From: Entoloma clypeatum
Taxonomy: Eukaryota; Basidiomycota; Agaricomycetes; Agaricales; Entolomataceae
NCBI GenBank assembly: GCA_963565915.1
Contig: OY751493.1
Span: 1,488,001 to 1,552,000, forward strand
DNA length: 64,000 bases
Direction of reading: 5' to 3'
The position numbers and the translations under genes are program-made. The notes under the pieces are model-generated. The model had not been told where the DNA came from. It was given only the letters and a program-made list of their open reading frames with translations, and did no database searches. Below are positions 22,987 to 34,700 of the stretch, one piece after another. Numbering within the stretch: position 1 is the first letter of the stretch; each line of letters begins with the position of its first letter.

Positions 22987-23563
22987 CTAGCGCCTACGTT
23001 CTGCGTCCCAGCGAGCCCTCATTATGTGGAAACCCTCCGCCTTTGTGCGGACGTGAAGCGCCGGAGCAAGTGATTGTAATGGTACGCCTCGCAGATGCGG
23101 TGGAGCAAGGGAATCATTGCGGATTACCTGTCAAATAACATGAGGTCATAAGAGGTATGGTAAGGAGGCACCGAGAGCTTACCGATCCAATAGAGAGGAA
23201 GAACGAAAAGGTAGCCGCGCTACTGAGCATGTACTGAGAAAGAGTAGCCATGGCTCCTCGTGGACCTCCACCACCCCTGCGATAAACGTGAGCGTTTTGG
23301 TTTTAGGGAAGACAGGAATGAGCCAACCGAATGATACTCCAGGAACCAAAGATAAAACCAATAGTCAGTCCAACGCCACCTCCCATCAGAGCACCCATTC
23401 TGTATGTGTATTAATACTAGTCTATGTCTGACCAACATGGTGCAAGCCTTACTTCACTGTAGTGGTGCGTTCTGGTCAAAATGGTCATTATGTGGTGTGA
23501 AGGCTGCAACATACTCTTTTGCCATATCGAGGGTCCCTCGAGTCTATTCGATAAAGCTGCCAT
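22987..23563 (-). CDS. mgr2: Mgr2/Romo1-like mitochondrial inner membrane protein
   Basis: Small subunit of the TIM23 presequence translocase in fungi, homologous to animal Romo1; it gates lateral release of inner-membrane proteins. Five exons: 23563-23515, 23471-23453 (19 nt), 23399-23328, 23276-23183 and 23127-22987. Lengths sum to 375 nt, exactly 124 codons plus stop; introns are 43-55 nt. Order: MAALSNRLEGPSIWQKK, then KMGALMGGGVGLTIGFIFG (first membrane helix with the GxxxG pattern), RGGGGPRGAMATLSQYML (family signature loop), and SSAATFSFFLSIGSVIR (second helix). A basic tail ends DAERRR. It is longer at the C-terminus than Romo1 (about 80 residues), as in fungal Mgr2. It is head to head with PEX10, 136 bp between start codons. 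Confidence 0.9.
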
Positions 23564-23699
23564 GTTTTTCTACAGAAGCAAAGGCTGTTGCGAGTTTTCA
23601 GCCGACGTCGCCTGTCAGTGTAAAGGTGAAAGTCACGTTGTCGCTTGTCGGAAGTACCTTCTGCATGATGGACTCTCGCTCAAATTGAACGACATACCC
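23564..23699. promoter_or_regulatory. shared divergent promoter of Mgr2 and Pex10
   Basis: The 136 bp between the two start codons must hold both 5' leaders and both core promoters. No clear TATA box is seen. Confidence 0.5.
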
Positions 23700-24945
23700 A
23701 TGGCATTACCTTCATTTCCTCACGCTCAACAAGCTCAAATAAGTAGGTTGCAGATCTTCCTTTAAGAATGACGCTGACCGTCCCATGCAGTTAGAGCAAA
23801 TCAGCGAGACTTCTTGCAGGTTGCGTCATTAAAGGAGCAGACCGAAAGTGTCCTCCGTTCGTGGCTTGGTTGGTCTGCCATGTACGTCCCGTCCGCAGGA
23901 GAGTGCTTAATAGTGATCTAGGAACGCGGTGGTTGACCAGATGGGACAAAGAATTGGATCTGTTGGTGAAGTTGGTATATTATGGGACAACCTCGGGGCG
24001 AGGTTCGTATCTACTTGACGCGCGTGTTGAATTCAGTCGGACTCAATACATGCAATGTAGCCACGCAAACCTTAGGGGAGGAGTATACCGACATCTGGCA
24101 ATACTCCGTCTTTTCCCGTCGCACACCACCCTCACTTAGAGCACGAGCTTGCCTTATTCTCCTGCCAACACTATCTGCGTATGGACTCAATAAGCTGGCC
24201 GGTGTATCATCCGTTCGTGCACAACATCCGCGTCTTGAAGGGACTTTGAAAAAGTTGTTTACATGCCTACAAGTCATGACCGAAATAAATCTCGCGGTAT
24301 TCTATCTGAAAGGGACGTATTATGATATCACGAAGAGAGTGTTTGGAATTCGCCATGTGAGTGCAAGAGTCAAATATCGTCGGTGTTACTGATGGGCTCT
24401 AAGCTGTCATCAATACCAGAAAACCCTCACACAAGATCACCATCTTACTCTTTGCTGGGGGTGTTATTAATCATCAGGTTGACGTACCGTCTAAAAGCAA
24501 ACATCCAAGATGAATTTCTGGGTCGTAACCTTCAAACCAACGTAGCAGCACAGCAGGAATCTGGCGTAGAATATCCAGAGAGAGAAACCTTCCTTGACGA
24601 TCGACCAATTCCGTCTTTTCTTGGCCAAGAGAACCCTGAAGGTGCTCCAGCAAAGCCAGCCGAGGAGGATGAGCGGACCATGTTAGATATGGCGTCAATT
24701 CCTGCCCGCCTTAGAGCGGGAAGAAATTGCACTCTATGCTTGGAGGAGAGGACCGATAGTTGTTCGACAGAATGTGGTCACCTATTCTGTTGGAGTTGTA
24801 TCGTTGGGTGGGGAAGAGAAAAAGTATGTCAGCTTTATTTTGACGGCATTTACGAGGTTGATCTATCCTTATCTTACAGGCAGAATGTCCACTCTGTCGA
24901 CAATCTCTCAACCCAACACGCTTGTTGCCCATTTATAATTTGTAA
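23700..24945 (+). CDS. pex10: peroxisome biogenesis factor 10 (RING E3)
   Basis: Peroxisomal membrane E3 ligase that works with Pex2 and Pex12 to ubiquitinate the import receptor Pex5. Start [14 protein letters not shown] at 23700, then after an intron [21 protein letters not shown]. The Pex2/Pex10/Pex12 domain reads [47 protein letters not shown] and [26 protein letters not shown] membrane-like stretch [17 protein letters not shown] follows. The C-terminal RING is [25 protein letters not shown], then after a 55-65 nt intron [20 protein letters not shown] and the stop at 24943-24945. All eight zinc ligands (C3HC4 pattern) are present. A longer frame that runs past this last intron is a read-through artefact. 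Confidence 0.93.
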
Positions 24946-25713
24946 GACCAATCAGAGGAGCTGGAAATTCAAGAATGGCGATCCGCACGAACATGTAAAG
25001 CACCAGCCATACACAGTGGATACATACACAAGGATTTACACGATTTGTTGGATAAGTGTAATATTGTCGCCTTTTAATAGGATACGACCTGGAAACGGAG
25101 TCAACAAGGTTATGAGCAAGTTTTATGAAAGAAAGGCTGACCGAGCTCCCTCCTGGGTTTTGCCTCTTTTACATGCACCTCCGCCGCATCATCTATCACA
25201 ACATTCATGAATTCATCAAACCCCTGAAATCATGGGTATTTGGGTAAATTTGTTCCAGGAAACGCGAACAAGGGTAGACGGGTCTGGCCTCGCCTTTCCC
25301 TGTCCGCCCAAGAGAGCACATACGATGATTCGTCCTTCAAGGCGCATCTCGATATTATCATATAGCCAGATAGAGACTTTTGTTCTCTGCGAAATGAGGG
25401 ATTGATAAGAAAGGATCGGGGGATCATGTTATGCAGTCCTAACTTGTTGCAGGTTTTTGAAAATTACGTTCTGTTCAATAGGGTAGAAATGAACTCATGG
25501 GTAGAACGGTCGATGACGGAACCGGCTTACGATGGGCTGAACCATCACACGCTGCTGACGTCCCGACATTATGGCAGAGAAGGCGTGAACGACGAACGGA
25601 GATGATGTTGAGCGGTAAGTGGTGAGGGTGAGGTTAGGGTTTGGTGTTCCGCACGTGGTCGGATTTGCCCGTTCAACTTCCCTAACTTCTGTACAACGAC
25701 GCGTTGGCCTGAC
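24946..25713. other. intergenic region between Pex10 and dynein, no tail exons seen
   Basis: 768 bp that should hold the Pex10 3' UTR and the dynein promoter. I looked for dynein tail coding sequence in all plus frames and saw none. Short frames here are broken and unlike any family I know. This matters for the split-dynein call. Confidence 0.55.
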
Positions 25714-28700
25714 ATGGAGGTGAGCTTTGTTTCCCATTTTACCCAGCTTTCTATCGGTTTAAGCTTCTGCAAGGCCTTCGCGCCAGGGAATTCGTCCACT
25801 GCAGCTGCAGTGACCTTCATCACCTTTGTGCAAGACCTCAAGAAGAAGACGAAGACATGGGGTCCTATGATAGAGCTCTGCGCCAATGGCGAGAAGACCC
25901 TAGAACGGTTTAGATACCAATTTCCGGATGATTGGCTATACAGTGACCAGCTGCGTGGAGAATGGAGCGCATATAATGAAATCTTGAAGAGGAAGAATGA
26001 CTCTATCCAAGAACAGCTTGGTATGTGTCTTAGCCAGGGATTGCTAGGTGTGGTTTGACGAAAATGGACCTCCAGCCGGTCTTCAACTAAAGATTGTGGC
26101 GGAGGATAAGATTATAGAGAACAAGATCCTTGATATCCTACAAGAATGGGAACAGACTCGCCCTGTGCAGGGGAATATACGGGCGGACACTGCAATGAAC
26201 ACTATCAATGTCTTCGAGGGTAAGCTCAACCGTGTTCAAGAGGAATACGACCTCGTATGTCGAGCCAAGGAGGCCCTTGACCTCGAACTCACGCGTCATA
26301 CACGCCTGGAACCGGTTTTTGAAGAACTACGCGATCTGAAAACGGTCTGGACCGCTCTCTCTGGGATTTGGGGCCAAATCGCGGAGCTAAAAGAGCTAGC
26401 ATGGGCTACTGTGCAACCAAGGAAATTAAGGCAACAGATTGACGGTCTCCTAAGTTCAACCAAGGAGATGCCAACGAGAATGAGGCAGTATGCCGCTTTC
26501 GAATACGTACAGGATGTCTTGAAGGGACTCTTGAAGTCCAATACCATTGTCTCGGAGCTCAAGTCAGAAGCTTTGAAAGACAGGCATTGGAAGCAACTTT
26601 TCAAAGTCCTCAAACTCCCATCGCAGATCAGCATGCCTCTGTCTGTGCCTTTTACTCTTCGTAAACTGCTACTTACATAAGATCAGGCTAACTCTAGGGC
26701 ATGTCTATGATATGGATTTGAAGAAGAACGAGCATTTGATCAAAGAAGTTATAATCCAAGCGCAAGGAGAAGTACGTGAAATTTTGACGTTTTTTGTTTT
26801 GTTTTCTTCCTCACCCAGTTATAGATGGCTTTAGAGGAGTACATCAAACAGGTCAAGGAAATTTGGACGGCCTATACCCTCGATCTTGTCAACTATCAGA
26901 ATAAATGCCGTCTCATCAGGTGAGTCGAATCACTTGGTTGTACTCGATATCAAAAATGTTGACATTTGGTCAGAGGCTGGGATGACTTGTTCAACAAATG
27001 TAGTGAGAATCTGAATTCGCTAACCGCCATGAAGCTTTCGCCTTACTATAAAGGTTAGTCGTTTGTGTTCTGGAATTACACTCGTGTTGACCATCTGGAC
27101 CAATTTCCAGTCTTCGAAGAAGAGGCATGTTGAATGCGTCTCGAGATTCATCGATTTTCTGATGACATACTTAGGCCGGCTCATGGGAAGAAAAGCTGAA
27201 CAGGATACACGTTCTTTTTGGTAGGATCATCTTCGTGTTGGTCACGTCTGTGTTCATTCCATAACTCTTCAGATGTCTGGATCGATGTTCAGCGCCAATG
27301 GGTCTATCTAGAGGGCATTTTTTCGGGCAGCGCCGATATCAAACATCTTCTACCGGTTGAAAGCTCGCGTTTCCAGAATATCAACGTCGAGTTTCTGACC
27401 GTTATGAAGCGAGTTTACAAGTCGCCCTTCGTTCTCGACGTCATGAACATCCAGGGAATCCAGAAAAGTCTGGAGCGTCTCGCAGACATGCTTCACAAGA
27501 TCCAAAAAGCGCTTGGAGAATACCTTGAGCGAGAACGATCCTCATTCCCACGTTTCTACTTTGTCGGTGACGAAGATTTATTGGAGATCATCGGCAATAG
27601 CAAAGATATCCTTCGCATTATGAAACATCTGAAAAAGATGTTCGCGGGGATCTCGACTATCAAGCTGGATGACGACTTGACGGAGATCCAAGGGATGGCA
27701 TCTAGGGAAGGCGAAGCAGTCCAGTTTTCGGAGCCGATCTTATTGAAGGACTTCCCCAAGATCAATGACTGGCTGGCAAAAATAGAATCCATGATGCGTA
27801 TATCTCTGGCAGATCTATTATGTGATGCAGTCACTGAGCTACAAGCCTTTTATGGGACCGGCTCCAAGCTTAGCATTGATCAGTTCATGACATGGATGGA
27901 GAAATTTCCAGCCCAATTAGTTACACTGGCAGTACAAGTTGCCTGGACATTCTCTGTCGAGAACTGCCTGGAGACCGACACAGCCCCTGATGGCCCATTG
28001 GATACTGTTCACCAAGCATTGGATCTCCTCGCAGACATTGTTCTCCAAGAACTTGGTCCGGTGACACGTCGCAAATGCGAGCACTTGATCACGGAGCTAG
28101 TGCATCAGCGAGACGTTATCCGTGATCTTGTACAGCATAAAGTGACCGATGCCAAGAATTTCAAGTGGTTATACCAGATGCGATTCTATCTAGATCGTAC
28201 TGCCGAAGATTCCCTGGAGCGTCTGGCCATCAAAGTCGCCAATGCATCTTTCCCATATGGCTGGGAATATCTTGGAGTACCCGACCGCCTGGTCCAAACT
28301 CCGTTGACAGATAGGGTCTACCTGACCTTGACACAGGCATTAGATACGCAATTGGGTGGTGCACCTTTCGGACCTGCTGGTACGGGTGAGTAGTCGTTGA
28401 CCTACATGTCTCTGCGGAGTTATTCATGCATTTCTACAGGAAAGACTGAATCTGTAAAGGCTCTTGGGGTTCAGCTTGGTCGTTTTGTTCTTGTGTTCTG
28501 TTGTGACGAAACCTTTGATTTCCAAGCGATGGGCCGTATATTTGTGGGTCTCTGTCAAGTGGGAGCTTGGGGTTGCTTCGACGAGTTCAATCGGCTTGAG
28601 GAGCGGATTCTCAGTGCCGTATCACAGCAAGTTCAGACAATCCAGCAGGGTCTGGCAAACCTCGTCAAGAACCCAAACACCGAAATTGAGCTTGTTGGGA

Positions 28701-31700
28701 AGAATCTGAAAATAAACAAGAACATTGGTATATTCCATTTTATCAGTTCTTGAAGGAATCTTTGCTCAGCACTGTACCAGGTATCTTCATTACCACGAAT
28801 CCAAATTATGCGGGTCGATCACAATTACCTCCTAACTTGACGAAGCTCTTCAGGCCGTGAGTACATTTTCTTGATAAACCGCATCCGTCGGTTAATCTAA
28901 TACCTCAAGTATGGCCATGACACGGCCAGATCGAGAGCTTATTGCACAGGTTATGCTTTTCTCTCAAGGTTTCCGTACTGCGGAGTCCCTTGCGTCAAAG
29001 ATTGTCCCATTCTTCAACCTTTGCGATGAACAGCTCTCGCCTCAGCCACATTACGACTTCGGCCTTCGAGCACTCAAAGCTGTGCTCTCCAGTGCTGGTA
29101 TCCTCAAGCGCGAGCGCCTTCAAAAGACTCAAGCTTCCACGGAGAATGACGACGATGAAATCATTGGACTATCGGACAACATATCTGAGCAGATCATCCT
29201 GATTCAAAGCGTCACTGAAACTATTGTACCCAAATTAGTTGCCGAGGATGTTCCTCTTCTTACTAGGTGCGTGTTCCGTCTTAATTGACTCCCGCAATTT
29301 GCCCAAGTAACTCAACAGTCTTCTTGCCGACGTCTTCCCGGGTGTTGACTACATGCCAGTCGATCTTGGTGCCTTGCGTGAAGAAATACTCAAAGTCTGT
29401 GCAGAGCGGCGCTTGGTCACTGGGGAGCGTTGGATATCCAAGATTCTTCAACTTTATCAGATCCAGAAAATCCAACATGGTCTGATGATGGTTGGGCCCT
29501 CAGGTAGCGGTAAAACAAATGCTTGGCAAGTTCTTCTCGCCGCCCTCGAGCGACTGGACGGCGTCGAAGGGGTGCCCTACGTTATTGACCCGAAAGCCAT
29601 GCACAAAGATGCGTTGTATGGAACTTTGGATCAGACAACTCGTGAGTGGAACGACGGTTTATTCACCCATGTACTCCGTAAAATTGTGGATGATGTGCGT
29701 GGGGAAAGTGGTAAAAGACACTGGATTATTTTTGATGGTGATGTCGATCCTGAGTGGGTAGAAAATCTGAACAGGTGTGTTCTGTCCTGCTTATAACAAA
29801 AGCTGCTTCGATTGAATCTGCATACAGTGTCTTGGACGATAACAAGCTCCTTACTCTTCCGAACGGAGAGCGCCTTAATCTCCCTTCGAACGTCCGAATT
29901 ATGTTTGAGGTCGAGCATCTCAAATACGCTACCTTGGCTACCGTCAGTCGATGTGGCATGATTTGGTTTAGCGAAGATGTAGTCGAGCCTTCGATGGTGT
30001 ATCGCAACTACCTCTCCACTCTCGCTTCCGTTCCACTTGACGCGGATGAAGAAGACACAGATGCCCTAAACCGCCGCATAGATACCTCTGATTCGGTCGC
30101 TTCCGCAAACTTAGTTACGCAGAAACAAATTGCGTCCATCCTGGAACGCTACTTCGCAGACGACGAACTTGTCAGTGCAGCATTGGGATTCGCGGAATCC
30201 ATCGAGCACATTATGGACTTCACAGTCACTCGTGCCTTGAACACACTTTTTTCTCTTCTCAACAAGACAGTCCGCAATGTCATAGAATATAACTTGCATC
30301 ATTCGGATTTCCCGCTTTCGGCGGAACGCGTCGAGCAATACGTGACCAAGCGGTTGCTAGTCAGCATAATCTGGGCTTTCTCTGGCGATGCGAAATTAGA
30401 TCTACGGGCGGAGATGGGCGAATTCCTCCGCAAACAGACAGGTATCGATCTACCCCCCCTCGGTCCTGGCAGCTCCCTCATCGACTACGACGTCCAAGTG
30501 TTGACTAGCGAGTGGTCAGCATGGCAATCAAAAGTTCCTGTGATTGAAATCGAGGCTCATTCGGTGACTGCTTCTGATCAAGTCGTCCCAACGATGGACA
30601 CAGTACGGCATGAAGAAGTGTTATATTCCTGGCTATCAGAGCACAAACCTCTCATGCTCTGTGGCCCTCCCGGGTCTGGTAAGACCATGACCTTGTTCAG
30701 TGCTCTCCGCAAGCTCCCAGACATGGAAGTCGTGGGGCTAAATTTTTCGAGTGCTACCACTCCCGAGCTCATCCTGAAAACATTTGAGCAACACTGCGAG
30801 TATCGAAAGACACCGAACGGTGTCATTCTCGCTCCTGCTCAGATCGGTCGCTGGCTAGTTGTCTTCTGCGATGAGATCAACTTACCTGCTGCTGATAAAT
30901 ATGGCACTCAACGGGTCATTTCCTTCCTTCGTCAACTTGTCGAATGCGGCGGCTATTGGAGAGCTAGTGATATGTCATGGGTCAAGTTGGAACGCATTCA
31001 GTTTGTCGGTGCTTGCAATCCTCCGACGGATCCTGGCCGTGTACCCCTAAGTCATCGATTCCTCCGACATGCCCCGCTCGTCATGGTCGACTATCCTGGC
31101 GAAATTTCGTTGAGGCAGATATACGGGACGTACAATCGTGCAGTCCTCAAAGTTGTGCCCAACTTGCGGGCTTATGCAGAGCCTCTCACAGACGCCATGG
31201 TGGGGTTCTACCTGGCATCCCAGAAACGGTTTACAACAGACATTCAAGTCCATTATGTCTACAGTCCTCGTGAGCTTACACGTTGGGTTCGAGGTATATA
31301 TGAGGCTATCCGACCTTTGGAAATTCTGTCTGTGGAGGGTTTGGTCCGCGTTTGGGCGCACGAGGCACTACGACTCTTTCAGGATCGTCTTGTTACTGAA
31401 GAAGAGAAGCTCTGGACGGATGAAAACATTGATGCCGCTGCTGTGGAACACTTCCCTACCATCAACCGTGACGAAGCTCTCAACCGACCGATCTTGTTCT
31501 CAAATTGGACTTCAAAGGACTACATTCCGGTGGACAGAGAAACCCTTCGTGAATACACAAAAGCAAGGCTTCGTGTCTTTTATGAAGAAGAACTTGACGT
31601 CCCCGTTGTCCTCTTCAATGATGTCCTTGATCATGTCCTGCGAATCGATCGCGTTTTCCGACAAATACAAGGCCACCTCCTGCTCATTGGTGTCAGCGGT

Positions 31701-34700
31701 AGCGGCAAAGTGAGAATATCTTGTTTGCATCGTTCGAAATTCCATGCTAACTACTCGAAAGACTACATTATCCAGATTCGTCGCATGGATGAACGGTCTT
31801 AGTATTTTCCAGATCAAAGTATCCAACAAATATACTGGAGAAGACTTCGATGATGATCTACGTACCGTGCTACGCCGTGCGGGTTGCAAAGGCGAAAAAG
31901 TATGTTTCATCATGGACGAGTCGAATGTTCTTGATTCAGGTTTCTTGGAACGCATGAATACCTTGCTTGCAAATGCTGAAGTCCCCGGTTTGTTTGAGGG
32001 TGATGAACATGCTGCTTTGATGACGGCTTGCAAAGAAGGCTCCCAACGTGATGGCTTGATGCTGGACTCACCAGAAGAGTTGTACCGGTGGTTCACACAA
32101 CAAGTCGCCAAAAACCTTCATGTCGTCTTCACGATGAATCCGCCCGAGAATGGCTTGGCTTCGCGAGCCGCTACATCCCCTGCTCTGTTCAATCGCTGCG
32201 TGCTTGATTGGTTCGGTGACTGGTCTGACCAAGCCTTCTACCAAGTTGGCATGGAATTCACGCACACCTTGGACCTCGATCTTCCTGCTTATACCGCTCC
32301 CGCTCCATTCCCGATCGCTTATCGTGGCCTTTCCATGCCGCCTATACATCGAACGGCTGTTATCAATGCTCTTGTATATGTCCATTCATCCTTGCACCAG
32401 ATCAATCAACGCCTCAGTCGTCGCCAAGGACGCTACAACCACGTAACACCAAGACATTACCTTGATTTGTAAGCGATTCCCCGAAATCTTACTTAGGGAC
32501 ATTGGTCTGATTGCTGTCAGTATCCACCATTACGTACGACTCTACACAGAGAAGCGGGATGAATTGGAAGAACAACAGCGGCATCTGCACGTCGGTCTTG
32601 ACAAGCTTAAGGATACAGTAACACAGGTCGAAGAACTCCGAAAAAGTCTCGCGATAAAACGTTCGCAGCTCGAAGCAAAGAACACCGAGGCTAATGAGAA
32701 ACTCAAGCGAATGGTCTCGGATCAACAAGAGGCGGAACAAAAGAAAGCCGCTTCTATCGAAATCCAAGCTGCTCTAGTTGAACAAGACCGCAACATTGAG
32801 CAGCGCCGGGCGGAGGTTATGGCTGACCTTGCGGAAGCCGAACCAGCCGTTCTTGATGCTCAATCCGCCGTCAGTAATATCAAGAGGCAACACCTTCAGG
32901 AAGTTCGTGTTATGACCAACCCCCCGGAGGCTGTTAAACTTGCAATGGAATCTGTCTGTACGATTCTCGGTCACAAGATTGACAGTTGGCGCACCATCCA
33001 GGGAATCATTCGTAGAGATGACTTCATTCAAAGCATCGTCAATTTCGACACGACAACACACATGACCAAGCAGCTCCGCGAGACAATGAAAAAAGATTAC
33101 CTGAGCCGACCCTCATTCAATTTTGAAACCGTTCAGCGTGCTAGCAGAGCCTGTGGGCCTCTCGTCAAATGGGTTTTAGCACAAGTCCGATTTTCGGAAA
33201 TCTTGGACAAGGTGGAACCCTTGCGGAATGAGGTGCAATACCTGGAGGAGAAAGCAGAAACAACCAAAAAGCAGGCTGCCGCTATCATCCATATGATTGC
33301 AGAACTCGAAGCCAAAATTGCCAGGTACAAGGAAGAATATGCATTGCTCATTAGCGAGACTCAGGCCATCAAATTCGAGATGGAACGGGTGCAGAGCAAA
33401 GTTGACCGGAGCATGAAGTTATTGGAAAGTTTGTCATCCGAACGGAGTCGTTGGGAATCCGGGAGTCGTACCTTCGATGCAGAAATGAGCACTATCGTGG
33501 GCGATGTCCTCCTTTCCGCCGCGTTCTTAGCCTACGGAGGTTTCTTCGACCAACATTATCGTGAGGTGATGTGGCAGGAATGGTCCGGCCACTTGGCAGA
33601 AGGAAATATAAAGTTCAAACCAGAACTCGCCTTCACCGAATATCTTTCTACCGCCGACGACCGTTTGGGCTGGCAATCGAAATCTTTACCGTCAGATAAT
33701 CTAACCACTGAAAACGCGATCATGCTCAAGCGATTTAACCGTTACCCTCTCATCATTGATCCCACCGGTCAGGCCACAACTTTCCTTCTGAATGAATATA
33801 GGGAACGAAAAATCACTGTCACTAGTTTCCTTGACGAAGCATTCCTGAAGGTTTTGGAGAGCGCCCTTCGTTTCGGAAATCCGTTATTAATTCAGGACGT
33901 CGAGCATCTTGATCCCATATTAAACGCGGTCTTGAACAAAGAGATCAGACGGACGGGTGGCCGTGTCCTGATACGACTAGGGAATCAAGACATCGATTTC
34001 TCCCCGTCCTTCACGATGTTCCTTTCGACAAGAGATCCCTCAGTCGAATTCTCGCCCGACATTTGCAGTCGTGTAACATTCGTCAACTTCACCATGACAC
34101 GGAGCAGTCTTCAAAGCCAATCCCTCGATCAAGTACTGAAAGTTGAGAGACCAGACACTGAGCGCAAGCGGACCGACCTTATGAAGGTCCAGGGCGAATT
34201 CCGCCTCCGACTTCGTACTCTGGAGAAACTGCTTCTCCAAGCCCTCAACGAGTCTACGGGCAATATCCTTGACGATGACAAAGTTATCGACACCCTCGAA
34301 ACACTCAAGAGGGAGGCAGCTGAGATCACGCGGAAGGTTGAGGAGACTGATGTAATCATGAAGGAGGTGGAGCAGGTTACCGCTGAGTACCTACCGCTGG
34401 CTCAAGCCTGCAGCGCAGTGTTCTTCATCTTAGAGCAACTCAATCTGGTGAACCATTTTTACCAGTTCTCACTGCGCTTCTTCCTTGATATCTTTGACTA
34501 CATCCTTCACCATAATCCTAACCTCAAGAACGTGTCTGACCACAGCCATCGCCGGGATATCCTACTCAACGACCTTTTTCTCGTAGTTTACCGGCGGACA
34601 TCTCGGGCGTTGCTCTATCGTGATCATGTCATGCTTGCTGTTCTCTTGTCCCAAGTCAAGCTGAGAGGCGTAGAAGATATCGGAGAAGAACTGGAATTTC

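Noticed and set aside
24383..25210. 275-codon plus frame covering the end of Pex10 and beyond
   Set aside because: It reads through the last Pex10 intron and loses the second half of the RING. Splicing restores ECPLCRQ and a proper end.
25628..25645. Telomere-like TTAGGG near 25630
   Set aside because: A single copy with GGTGAG neighbours; no tandem telomeric or interstitial array.
28381..29350. Apparent stops and frame changes in dynein as signs of a pseudogene
   Set aside because: Each break has GT..AG borders and about 50-60 nt, and the protein resumes exactly where dynein homologues continue.
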